The position numbers and the translations under genes are program-made. This document shows positions 1-10,065 of a stretch of 39,823 bases of DNA, in pieces. The stretch covers positions 1 to 39,823 of the forward strand of contig JAACJO010000071.1 of assembly GCA_013368445.1 (NCBI GenBank), in the 5' to 3' direction. Position 1 is the stretch's first letter. Each line of letters begins with the position of its first letter. The notes under the pieces are model-generated. The model searched no databases, was not told the DNA's origin, and saw only the letters and a program-made list of their open reading frames with translations. Source of the DNA: Leucocoprinus leucothites. Taxonomy: Eukaryota; Basidiomycota; Agaricomycetes; Agaricales; Agaricaceae.

Positions 1-457
1 GGCCGAAACGGGGATCAGTGAAACTGGGAAAATGATTGTTATGCACGTTCTATCTCAGGTGCCAGTATGTCGTGAGAGTTCTTGCTTTACTGATGAACGG
101 AGTGACTACATCAGTAAATGATCAGTGATGCATTACAACGATGGCATCAGTGTTGCTCACAACCTCTTCTGCTCATGTCCGCTAATGGCGACAATACCTC
201 TGATCCACTCATCAGGCCCCAGGTTCGACACCTAGCCCAAGGGTTAACTCTCTAGAAGATGGCTATAATCATGTATTCTGCACGACATCGATGTCCAAAC
301 AGTTGTATTCGACGAGTATCAGCCTCAAATCTCGTCGTCATGTATCACAGGGTCATCACCATATCATGATGCGGTACGAAGTCAAGGTTATTAAAATCTG
401 TTAATGATAGGTTACCATGGCTGTCGTGGCAGGTGATTTGTTTCTCGCTCGAGAGCC
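1..457. other. 5' flank without a recognisable gene
   Basis: No open frame or splice-linked set of frames in this stretch resembles a known protein on either strand, and I see no tRNA-like cloverleaf. It ends at the TATA box of the membrane-protein gene that follows and is most simply read as its upstream region. Confidence 0.5.
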
Positions 458-468
458 TATATATAAAG
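458..468 (+). promoter_or_regulatory. TATA box of the membrane-protein gene
   Basis: The run TATATATAAAG lies 67 bases upstream of the ATG at 535, a normal spacing for a TATA-directed fungal promoter. It supports transcription of the following gene on the + strand and a start of translation somewhere after about 490. Basis: sequence match and spacing only. Confidence 0.5.
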
Positions 469-534
469 GAGAGATGATGGTTTCTGGTTTTGCGGTTGGA
501 AAGGGCTGCTAGATGCTTCCCTCAGTCATTCACT

Positions 535-1957
535 ATGGACACCGACCCAACTAAAGCGTTCTTTCACTCTCCCCTTCATTAAACCATAATCACGCCAAAG
601 TCGTCGTTGTCAGTGCTAATGAAACTGGTTTTCAATTTCACGACATCGCGACTCCGAATTCGCAACCCGAGCCTTTATGGAGTAAAAAAGAAGCGGAGAC
701 GATTCAACAGTCGGGGATTGTGACTATCGGACGGAGTACAAGTATAGAGCTAGAGTTTAATGGTAAGTTATGCTCATTCCGGAATCACACCTTTTCTGAG
801 TATGACTAGGGACTGGGATTGCAGTCATTGCGGTTCTAAACCACTTTCCCCCCATACCAGAAGTACTTCGCCCAAAATGGGATTGCTTCCTGGACGGCAC
901 ACCCTTCAGTCAACTACCAGATAGTTCCACAGACCACCGTGACAAGTCAAAGCACCACAAACAATCCGACATCCCCGATGACGGAAAGACCCGAGTTTGC
1001 CAGGTCAAGTCCCTCGAAGCCAAAAACCACACACTGAAGGTGGATGTCAGTGTCACACAATTACCTGCTTTCTTTCATAGCATTCGCTATGTACCATTGC
1101 CCCCAGCCACTTGCGATGATCATTTGGATAACGCAATCGTGAGGATCGATCCTCAGGATGAGTGTCTTTTCCTCAGCAGTCACAAACATAACTGGAAGCG
1201 AGGAGACAAGTCTTGGGAAGTCCACGATCCCGATCTCTCTAGCTATCTTGCTATCCAGTTTCGCGGTTAGTCACCACTCACAGTATCATATCCTAATGAC
1301 TAAGTGATGTCAGGTCAACAACTTCAGTGGTTCGGAGACCTAGATCATGGCCTCAGGAAGCAAGATATAAAGTTTTTCCTTGACGGAGAGCCAACTTCGC
1401 CTAAATCCGACCACGATAAATCGATATTCACTATTCGTCCGCCAGCCAACAACCTACTTCAGCGACATTCCCTAAATATTTCGATGGAGAAAGGTAGCTT
1501 GAAGCTTGATCATTTGTTGGTGACCACCGGCAAACCGATGTCCGTCCATCTCCAACAGTCTAATGTCAATTCCACTTCTTCCACTCGGACGCTACCTCAG
1601 GCCGCCATCGCAGGTGCCATCACAGGCAGTATTGTGGGGTTAGCCCTCCTGGTTTTAGCATTCTTTCTGATTTTCAGGTGTATACGAAAGCGACGGCGGC
1701 CCGAAGAATGGAAGGATTCGGCACTCCCTTCCTTAATTGAGCATCCAGGCTCAAGGACGTCCTCACGATCCTCGTTTAGCCGCGGGTTTGTGACAGGTGA
1801 TATTGAATATAATCCTGAAGCCCAAAAGAAGATGGATGCGCTCGATGCTCAGCCTGTCATTACGCGGCCTCCATCGGCGGTCATCCTCCACGCTGATAGT
1901 GGGCTAAGAATTCGATTCCCAGTGTCCGATATACCACCTCAATATACACAGATTTAA
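535..1957 (+). CDS. Single-pass transmembrane protein with duplicated extracellular domain; 5' end uncertain
   Basis: Exons at about 600-762, 825-1265 and 1314-1957 join in frame across introns 763-824 and 1266-1313 (GT..AG). The extracellular part holds two related units with a shared FLDG motif (around 890 and 1378), followed by a stretch of small and hydrophobic residues (about 1600-1680, AIAGAITGSIVG then LALLVLAFF) that forms one membrane helix. A basic stop-transfer follows (RKRRR), then a Ser-rich cytoplasmic tail ending in a PPxY-type motif (PPQY). This layout is common among uncharacterised agaricomycete surface proteins. The start is unresolved: the ATG at 535 hits a stop at 580, and the ATG at 513 is in the coding frame but meets a TAA at 552-554. 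The gene may therefore be damaged at its 5' end, contain an unrecognised first intron, or carry a sequence error. No function is assigned. Confidence 0.6.
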
Positions 1958-2738
1958 TTAAAACTATACCTCTCAGCTGAATCGCGACCATCCCTTTCCC
2001 CAGCAGTCCTGCCGTTAGCTTCCTCGGACACTGATAATAACAAGCATTGCGCGGAGGAAGGACACAATATACTGCACTACACGCAGTAGAGCATGCCACA
2101 ACAACATTACCCTCGATACTCTAGCTCGAAAGAAGCTCAGCAGGCTTCATTGGCTTTTACATAAGAGGTCAGACACGTTCGACTCACCGGTTTTGGCAGT
2201 AGTGAAGGTGGATTCACACATCAGCGGGTATTACCTAGAACTCCGACCATTTGTCTGAGCATCGAGATGAGAGGAAATAAGTGGGACCATATAGTTTTCA
2301 GAGTGCAATCTATATATTAGTCTGTACACGATTGAACTGTCGAAAGTCAAACCAGCGTTGTGGCGTGATACTCGAGTATATACATACTGTTTTCAGTAGG
2401 GTCACTTCTTAGGCCTTGTCACCCGTCGGCGCCTCGGCAATCACCGGATGTGGCCAGTTACCGTCTTGGACTCCGCGATGTGCCAACATTATTGATTCTT
2501 CTGCGGTGGTCTGCCTGCCTTCATACCTGTTGTGCTTAAAAGTATATCTTGGTACATAATCTTTCAGACAACCTGTCGGAGAAGTGGCCAGTTGCAACTG
2601 CTGCTCCTCATGTCGTAACGCTCTCTTTTAGATAATCCCACCCAGGCTTTGAAACCACTTAAGTATATATGCCTTCTCCCATCCGTCTAGTAGAAGTTCC
2701 CCCCGCATCGTTTCGTTCCTTACCTCCGGCTAAGCCCC
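1958..2738. other. Intergenic region
   Basis: About 780 bases between the membrane-protein stop and the transporter start, both on the + strand. The short frames on either strand lack recognisable motifs or consistent splice partners. It presumably holds the terminator of the first gene and the promoter of the transporter, but I see no clear TATA box near the second start. Confidence 0.5.
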
Positions 2739-4789
2739 ATGACTCCCCCCACCCAGTCAACCATGCATACCCCAGCCACTCTGAGCCTGGAACATTCCCA
2801 GATAATCGACGAAGTGGAATACGAAATCGTTTCGCCTTCAGAGGAGACCATAACGGAGGAGGAATCAAATAAGGGGCCCTGGCTAATTGTTATTGGGACG
2901 TGAGTTGTACGTAGATAGTTCTACTCAGCTCTTCGTAATCAGCTTTTCAGCTGGCTGGTACAATTTTGCACGTATGGGTTAGTATTTTTGCAACCACGGT
3001 GCGGTTAATGGACCAACCTGACGCATGTTCAGCTATGTCTCCGCTTTTGGAGTTTACCAAGATCACTACACTCGGGAATTCCTGCCCAACAGATCACCTT
3101 CTGAAATCAGGTGAGCGCATTGACAAAAACAACGTTTCGATACTGACACTGCTGTGTGTAGTTGGATAGGCAGCGTTCAACTTTTTCTTCAGTACGCTCT
3201 CGGAGTCGTCGTTGGGAGGATATACGATCTCGGATATTTGTGAGTTACGGACCTTTGTGGCATTGCTGCGGGTAGAAATAAGACGTTAAAAAACTTATCG
3301 CGGCAGTCACTATTTGATCGGAGTTGGCACTATCCTCCAGACGGTGTCTTTGTTCATGCTTTCGCTCACGCGGCCTCACCATTATCCTGAGGTTAATCGC
3401 TCATCCAGATCCTTGAAGTAATTCAATATCTCTGAAATTTAAACACAGATTTTTCTTGCACAAGCTGTCGGAATGGGACTCGGGCAGGCAATGTTATTTT
3501 TGCCCTCACTTAGCATCGTTTCCCATCATTTTAAAAGACGTCGAGCAATGGCGACAGGTGTCGCCGTTTCGGTATGTGCCTGTAACCTGTTTCTCTGAGC
3601 TCGTTCTCATCCTTCTGACGTTGGACGTCATCTACGGTTCCAGGGTGCTTCTGTAGGGGGCATCGTTTGGCCGATAATCTTGAACCAGGCTAGTCGAAAA
3701 TTGGACTTTCCAAACGCCATCCGGATATCTGCAGCTATTCTCTGCACGTTCCTCGTTCTGGCGAACTTCCTTTACTCGATAGCGATCCCTAAACGCGAGG
3801 CTGTCCAGGTCAGGCTCCAGCATAAACCTGATTTTCGCGTCATCCGGACGGACTGGGCCTATTTGGCCTCAATTCTGTCGTGAGTAATTCTTTTCCGTGT
3901 GCTCCTGCACACCAAAGCACCCGCTGCTGATTTACTTGTACCAGTGCATTCTGCATCAATCTTGGTCTCTTCTTTCCCTGTGAGCATTAGCATCTCGTGG
4001 CTAGTGCACCTGCTAATTTTTCATATACAAGATTTCTATCTCCAGTCTTACGCACTCTCCGAGGGATTGGAATCATCTTTCGTTCTCTATCTTGTGCGTT
4101 TTCTCAGATTTTCCATCTCTCCGTGAGAACCCGACTCATCGTCGTGGTGAAGCTTGCTATTCTCAACGCAGGCAGCGTCTTTGGACGTGTTCTTCCGAGC
4201 TTTCTTGCGGATAAACTTGGTGTATATAACGTGCTACTTCCCTCGCTTTATATCTCTTCAGGACTTGGGTTCGCACTTTTTGGTATTCATACTTCAGCTC
4301 GGCTGGCAGTATTTGCACTGCTTTATGGGTTTTGGTCGGGGTCATGTATGTTCATTCAGCTCATGTCGCGTTTCCAAGCCAGAATCCTGAAATTTGCTTC
4401 CTTAGATGTTTCCCTCATTCCTTCCCTCCTCGTACAACTCAGTTCGGATCCAGGCGAACTCGGGTACGTCATAAATTTTGCCCTTGTGACCCGGTAATTC
4501 CGTACTGATCACTTTACCTCAAGCGTCAGAATGGGAATAGCATTCTCCATCGTGGCAATTTCCCTTCTGGGTGGGACTCCAATAGAAGGCATGTTTTTGG
4601 GAGCGGATGGGAAGTCTTTGGAGTGGAGCCATCCTATCTTGTTCTGTGGCGTACGTGGCTCTCTCACCTCGCCGGACCACGCTGAGAGCATCTTATCGCT
4701 AGGTTATTATCACATGTGGTTCCTTTGGTATGACAATATCCAAGTATTTGTTCATTCGAAGCCGTCGGGCACATAGCAGATGGGTGTAA
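2739..4789 (+). CDS. MFS monocarboxylate transporter-like permease (SLC16/MCH family)
   Basis: Thirteen exons join in one frame of 449 codons, the usual length for fungal MCH-type permeases: 2739-2899, 2951-2977, 3033-3110, 3162-3239, 3307-3391, 3449-3571, 3644-3879, 3945-3979, 4032-4093, 4153-4345, 4406-4463, 4524-4650 and 4703-4789. The acidic N-terminal tail leads into the family signature after TM1 (GPWLIVIGTW..QFCTYGYVSAFGVYQ). TM4-5 shows GMGLGQAML and the RRRAMATGVAVSGASVGG loop. The second half has LNAGSVFGR and the GELGVRMG motif, and the protein ends in a basic tail. Twelve hydrophobic segments are expected. Family members sit in the plasma membrane and move monocarboxylates or related small molecules; the substrate here cannot be read from sequence. 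The start was chosen as the first ATG in frame with the conserved exon. The gene appears intact. Confidence 0.9.
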
Positions 4790-4901
4790 GTATGATCAAA
4801 CAAGTCGAATGAATGCGTTGAATGGAAGCATTATATTCCGGACGATATACATTGGGGCGCTGGTAGTCCAAATCAAGGTGTATAGTGTAACAAAACGGGA
4901 T

Positions 4902-7900
4902 CTAAGCCTGATTCGTCAAAGCCTGAACTTGATTTCCGTATTGTTTTTGTAAATTCTCGAGCTGCTCTTGGAAAAATTGCTGGGGATTAGAAATATATGC
5001 GACTGGGTCAGCTTCTTGGCTTTCTGAAGCCGCGAGTCGAGAATACGCGGCTTGGTAGCCAGCTGTTTGTTCTTCGTAGTCAATCTCCGTAATTCCTGCG
5101 TGAGGGTCCGCGTCCGTTTTCTTCGACAGGTGTTGGGGCTCGCTGAATAACTTGCTGACCGCCTGGTATGCTCGTGGCCTAGAGTACTCGTTAGAGAAGG
5201 GCAGCGAGTTTTTTGTCAACCGTACCATGTTTGTATAAATGGTTCCTGCATCATGTACTTGCTTTGGCATAAGAGTCGGATCAACCCGACGGCAGCGAGC
5301 TTCCTGTCCCGATGAGGGACTTTGGGCGCTTGAGGAATAACGAAATTGATCAAAATCTGGGACCAGAGCCTGGACGCGCAATGATATCAGTGGCGGGGAA
5401 ATTCGGTACTTGAAACTACATACTGTTGCTGAATACCCTCGATTATAGAAATCATGTAATCCGGCCCGAGACCGTCAACGTTGAGAGCGATACAATAGAG
5501 GATGAAGCGAGCAAACAGATATTCGTATGTGGGCGTTTTGCTAGTTTGCATCCGTGTAAGAAGTGTCATGATGACTGGCCTCATATATTGTTGTAGATCA
5601 CCACTGGGCGAGGATCTCTTAGATTGGACTCTAGTGTCAATGGACAACGAGCACTCACGGTTTGACGTACATCACAACAGAATTCAAAAGCTCGAAGCCC
5701 CAAGTGTCATTGGTCTTTGATGGGATCAATCTCTGTTGAACGACTGCAAGTACGGAGGCCACCTGGCCCTGTTCAAGCATCGACCTACTATCACGGGCGA
5801 GGAAAGCTTTCAAAAGCTTCACTAGGCCAGGTATACTTCCCTTTTGTTGCCAGATCGAGGGGGTCAGGAGGAAGGGAAGTAAACTCCGATACTCTGCGGG
5901 TACGTCGTTTGAATGCAATTCAAGCATTTGAGCTAAAATTTGGAACGAATACGGAATATATTCTGCATTCAGACGGATTGAGTATTCTCCGTGTAGCGAG
6001 AGAGGACGGCAACTCACGGTCAATATCCTGTTGAAGAATAAAGGTAAAGGGTCCGAAAAGGGCTTGTTCAAAGATGGGTAGCGTAGTAGGAGACCCAGCG
6101 ACAACGAATCTGGAATTAAGAGATGAGATTGGATCAAATAGATCGTCGTATTTAGAGATGGAATCGAAGGATGAAACTTTATCAAAGAAGGTAAAATACC
6201 TCATGAGCCCAGCAATACTCTCAAAAATGTATTGGTCAAAGTGAGGGTTGCTCGGGTTCTTTGCGATAGTGCCGAGAATGTTGACAAAACGACTCAAAAT
6301 CTCTTGATATCCTGGTGTGAGTGTTTGTCTCGCCGTCAGAACGACACGCATGGCACCTTGCGATGAAACTCAGCAACTAACAACGCTGGGGAGAGGGAAG
6401 GAAATACTGACAGCGCATGAGGTGGTCGTTCTCTGCCATCTTTTCAGGACTTGTCGCGGACTCGATCCGGGAGAGAATGGTGCTGAGGAGTTCGGCAGCA
6501 AATTCGTGGATGTCAGCTTGAGAGAAGCTAACCACACATGTGAGATTAATTCACACTCAGACCGAGCAGCGCGCACATAAGAAGACCATTCTGCTTGATG
6601 AGTAGGATACGGTCAATCGCGATCGCGGCATAGGTATGGGTCACGTAATTATCGGATTTGAGATGTCTGGCAAGGTGTGGGAGGACGGCGAGAAGTTGCT
6701 CTTTGGTCAACTAATAACTAGGTCAGGGAGAAAGCTCTAAAGATACAGCTAGCACGAACTTGATTTCGGAAAGTATAGAGGAAGCGAATGGCGTCGACCT
6801 GCAGAATGGGGTGAACTGACCCATCTGGTGCTTGTAAGTCCTGAAAAATGTGTTCAGAGAAGAACTGCACGACGTCTACGAGAGGATTAGTTGACGTGAC
6901 ACCATGCTTTGAAAATGTCAGTTTGCGTAACAGGAGTGACAGGAAAAATTTACCTTTGTTGTCGATCCCTTTGTTGCGACGGCAGTCATCATGAATATAG
7001 CACTATCCTTTGCCTTCCAGTTGACTGTCGTATTGCCTTGATACGTGGCGAGATCGGTGGCAATAAAGGAACCAACAATCTCTGTTGTCTCTACTTCATG
7101 GCCGGCACCGACGAGGGATCGAAGGACATCGGCAGCCGCTTGCCGTCGACCTCCGTTATCAAGACCTGCGGATGAAACAGCGAGGTCCACTCTGATGTAC
7201 TCCAGCGGATCATCCTCAAATTGTTCGACTTCGTGTTCCCGCAGAGTTACGTTTGGAACCACTACACCTTGGACGATGGCTTGAATGGTGTCTTTAGAGG
7301 AAAAGATCGGCTTATAATAGCCTGAATGTATAGCGGTCGAGACGAACGTAAGAGCTTGAGACACAAGCTGCAAATGACTAGTCAATTATATAGCTTAGTA
7401 CAAGAGATGTTTGATATCCTACGTGGTCATCTGAAATGCTTGGCATTTTATTCGCGCCGATTAGGGACCAGACCTTCTGAAGGAGCGTCTCCACAGCTGG
7501 AGACTTTTGAAGCTGATCCGGGTAGAGCTTGATGAATAGCTGAGAAAGTGTAAGTACAATCAATCGACATCAGTGAGGGAAACGACTGACCTCCGCTATT
7601 TCCAGGATCACAGTCTTTACTTGAGCTGGGAGGGAAGGCGCGGCGTCGTCTGGCTGAAGCTCCGGTCAAAAAACTGCCGATCACTGATAATTGGAATCAC
7701 TTGCGTCCTGTCGAAGCTCCACAGGGTCCCAGTCCAAGAAACTGAAGAAGCATCCTTCATTTCCAAGAAATACCGCATAATTATCTTCAATTGCCGGTGG
7801 GAGATCCTGACAAGTCAAATCATAGAAAATGTCGAAGAGAAGAACCATTGCTTGAGCAAGCTGTGGATAATTTGATGATGGAGATGTTGAAAGAAGAAGT

Positions 7901-8559
7901 TGCGATGTTTGACGGAAAAGACCAAAGAATGGATCCATAAATTTGGAAAGGACAAAGTTGATAACAGTGAAGAGTGGATCCGAGCGGACTTGTGCGCGCC
8001 ATGGACGGAAGATCGAGTGAGCTGTTTCTAGAACACCAATATTGATATTGTAATCACTTGCAGACAGTGATGCGACCAGTTGCTTTCAAGGGAGCGTCAG
8101 TTGATCGCGCCGCTGACTGAAGAGGGCACGACGCACATCAATAAGATCGGGCCAGTTCTTTGGAAAGTCGAGTTCCGCAATGAGCGACACGGATTCTGCG
8201 ATCTGCATACGTATAGTTTTGTCTGTCGGATTGGACAGGCTGAGCATGGCAGGCACCAGCTGTCCCCTCAACGCCGCTTTATCTTGCTCCAGAAGAGGTT
8301 GAACTTCCTACACAAGACTATCGTTAGTGAAGAATGAGGTATATTGGTTGCCCACCTCTTCCCATCGAGTTTTTGCAATATTCTTGAGGTAGATACTCGC
8401 CGCTAATCTTGCGGAGCGGTCCTGCGATGAGTTGAGAACGAGTTGGAGTAGAACTCCAAGAAAGCCGGGCTGCGTGGAAACCGCGCTCAGAGCATGCTCT
8501 GCCTCTTTCCTTGTATCAGGCTTCAACGATGCGACGAGGAGCTTTGGAAGGTCTGCCAT
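4902..8559 (-). CDS. CSE1: Importin-alpha re-exporter CSE1/CAS (exportin-2)
   Basis: This is a HEAT-repeat karyopherin that returns importin-alpha from nucleus to cytoplasm with Ran-GTP. About a dozen short introns interrupt it; examples are 8308-8355 (after RWEE) and the one following NWPDLID. The N-terminus (MADLPKLLVASLKP, then the Arg/Leu-rich SARLAASIYLKN segment) and the DFPKNWPDLI motif are diagnostic of the importin-beta N-domain of CSE1. The C-terminal CSE1 domain reads through VPHRDRKLAAVGLIRLLCQS and EEQTAGYQAAYSRLAAS. The open frame over 5177-5381 is partly a shadow: the true frame there is one base different and is joined by an intron just before PRAYQAVSKLF. Estimated length is about 950-970 residues, as in yeast and animal orthologues. 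No disabling change was seen. It is an essential single-copy gene in other fungi. Confidence 0.93.
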
Positions 8560-8887
8560 TATAAGGGTGGAGGAGGTTCAAATGATAGAAGATCTTCGAA
8601 AGTGCTCAGACGCGTCCCGCTAAGAGCCACGTGATCAAAATGATCTAGCAATTAAAATATTCATTAATTTACCCAAAAAAACAATAGCTATAGAAATTGG
8701 ACAACTATCACTGAACGACAAACACATCACTGAAGAACAAACACAGAAGATACGGAAGTAGGACTAGAAGGGGATCCAAGCAAATTATTAGTTGTAAAGG
8801 ATCTGAAAATATGCAAATATGAAGGCAGCCCCGGGAGGCTGATTATTATCGGACCACCGAAATCGTATTGAAAGACTGGGCGAAAAG
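8560..8887. other. Intergenic spacer, AT-rich
   Basis: A 328-base gap between the CSE1 start codon and the stop of the small Cys-rich gene, both on the minus strand. It should contain the CSE1 promoter and the small gene's terminator. The part near 8645-8700 is AT-rich. No gene is seen. Confidence 0.5.
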
Positions 8888-9214
8888 TCACCCACGACAA
8901 GCTGAGCACTGAGTAGTTGACTGAGTTGAAACCGTGGTTTTTGCTGGCCTGAGCCTGATAGAAGACTTAGTGACGCAATTATAGCCCCGGCACTAATTCA
9001 CTTACCACTGCAAGCAAGTCGCCGTGCAATTTGGGCAGGACGGGTCGTGGCGAGAGCTATATCGGCATTTGTTGGAGCCGCAGTCGACCTACGAGTTGTT
9101 GCGTCTTGAGCAGGAGTGTAGCAAGAATGAAAATACCAGACGTACGCGCTCATCAGACACTGGGGTCTCGTGGCCACAAGAATACTTTGTGCACTTGACG
9201 TCACGGTAGCACAT
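8888..9214 (-). CDS. 72-residue Cys/His-rich miniprotein, putative metal binder
   Basis: Three exons (9214-9146, 9088-9006, 8954-8888) with introns of 57 and 51 bases, both GT..AG, splice to exactly 73 codons including the stop. The product has ten Cys (residues 2, 8, 13, 26, 31, 41, 44, 48, 67, 70) and two His (15, 37). They are arranged around a CGH motif, a DC..C pair, a CPNCTATC knuckle and a terminal CSAC. The paired CxxC spacing suggests zinc binding, although disulfides are possible if it is exported; no signal peptide is present, which favours an intracellular, metal-bound form. From memory, basidiomycete genomes carry many unannotated small proteins with a similar CGH..DC..H..C..C layout, but their function is unknown. 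A TATA box lies about 115 bases upstream. It is too short and too split for simple ORF calling. Confidence 0.72.
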
Positions 9215-9327
9215 GTCGGGAATTATGGAGTACTAGTTGTAACGGGTGCTTGAGAGATGAAAGCACGGTTCGATACGTGGATGGTTGGTTGTGGGTAGTC
9301 CGGTGTATCTGTGCAAAGTAGGAGGAT

Positions 9328-9334
9328 TTTTATA
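9328..9334 (-). promoter_or_regulatory. TATA box of the Cys-rich miniprotein gene
   Basis: On the minus strand the motif TATAAAA lies 114 bases upstream of the ATG at 9214. It is the only strong TATA-like sequence close to that start. It supports the three-exon model but has not been tested against transcript data. Confidence 0.45.
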
Positions 9335-9423
9335 CACGTACTCCCCGCAGAGAGCTCTCTTGAAAAAGGGTTCATCGCGGCAGTCATCCGGCCAAATCTC
9401 TTGTGGGCCAGAAGCCACTCAAG

Positions 9424-10065
9424 TCACCACATACTTGGTACAAGATCTCTGATTCTGATCGAGGTAGCGAATGCAGATCGCGGAATACTTTGGGTTTCTG
9501 GGAAATGACTTGGAATGGGGCTAACTAGTTGAGAAATTTTTGGATCACTTCCAGGGTGCCGAAAGATGTAAGGGTTGTTCTCTGGCTCAAGCGTTGAACG
9601 TTCAGATTCATCGACGTGAAAGCCAGAATTACTTACGTCTTTAAGATCGTAGTGGAAAAGTCGTACGCCTTGTCTTTCAGTAGAGGTGTGCTGAGAGCCT
9701 ACGGCATATCTATATTGTGAAACGGGTTGAACAATGTCAAGTTGACCAGCCCCCTCGCCGTGAATGAGCTTCAAGTACTGAGTCTTACAAACCACCTCGG
9801 CAGTTTTAGCTCATACGGGCGCGTCCGAAGAAGAAGAGCTGATAAGCGCCGCGGAGTAGTAGCCAACACGAACGTCAATCTTTCCGCCCTCCTTACTCAC
9901 CTGAACCATGACGTTTACAAGTGATCTCTTCCCTCGGTCTCCGACGCCTCTTTGCACTCGATAGTTTTTAGCAACAAAGATATGCACTATTTCCCTAGCC
10001 TTGACGTATACCCACAGCTTGCAGCACTTTGTTCTCCTTTGCGATCCACGCCACTTCCATCGCAT
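9424..10065 (-). CDS. Tentative three-exon hypothetical gene
   Basis: Starting from the ATG at 10065, the frame can be spliced at a GTGAGT donor after VNVMVQ and continued from an AG at VVCKTQYLKL. It then passes a GTAAGT donor after FHYDLKD and ends at a TGA at 9424-9426 via PIPSHFPETQ. The joined product would be roughly 150 residues, basic at its start (MRWKWRGSQRR). I do not recognise any domain. The good donor sites and the matching phases are the only support, so this may also be chance. It shares the strand with the Cys-rich gene about 210 bases downstream. Confidence 0.3.

Noticed and set aside
4902..5381. Single 159-codon frame as the CSE1 C-terminal exon
   Set aside because: Its first half is a shadow. 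The conserved CSE1 residues (VIPQAPKVPHRDRK) are in another frame and an intron joins them to PRAYQAVSK.
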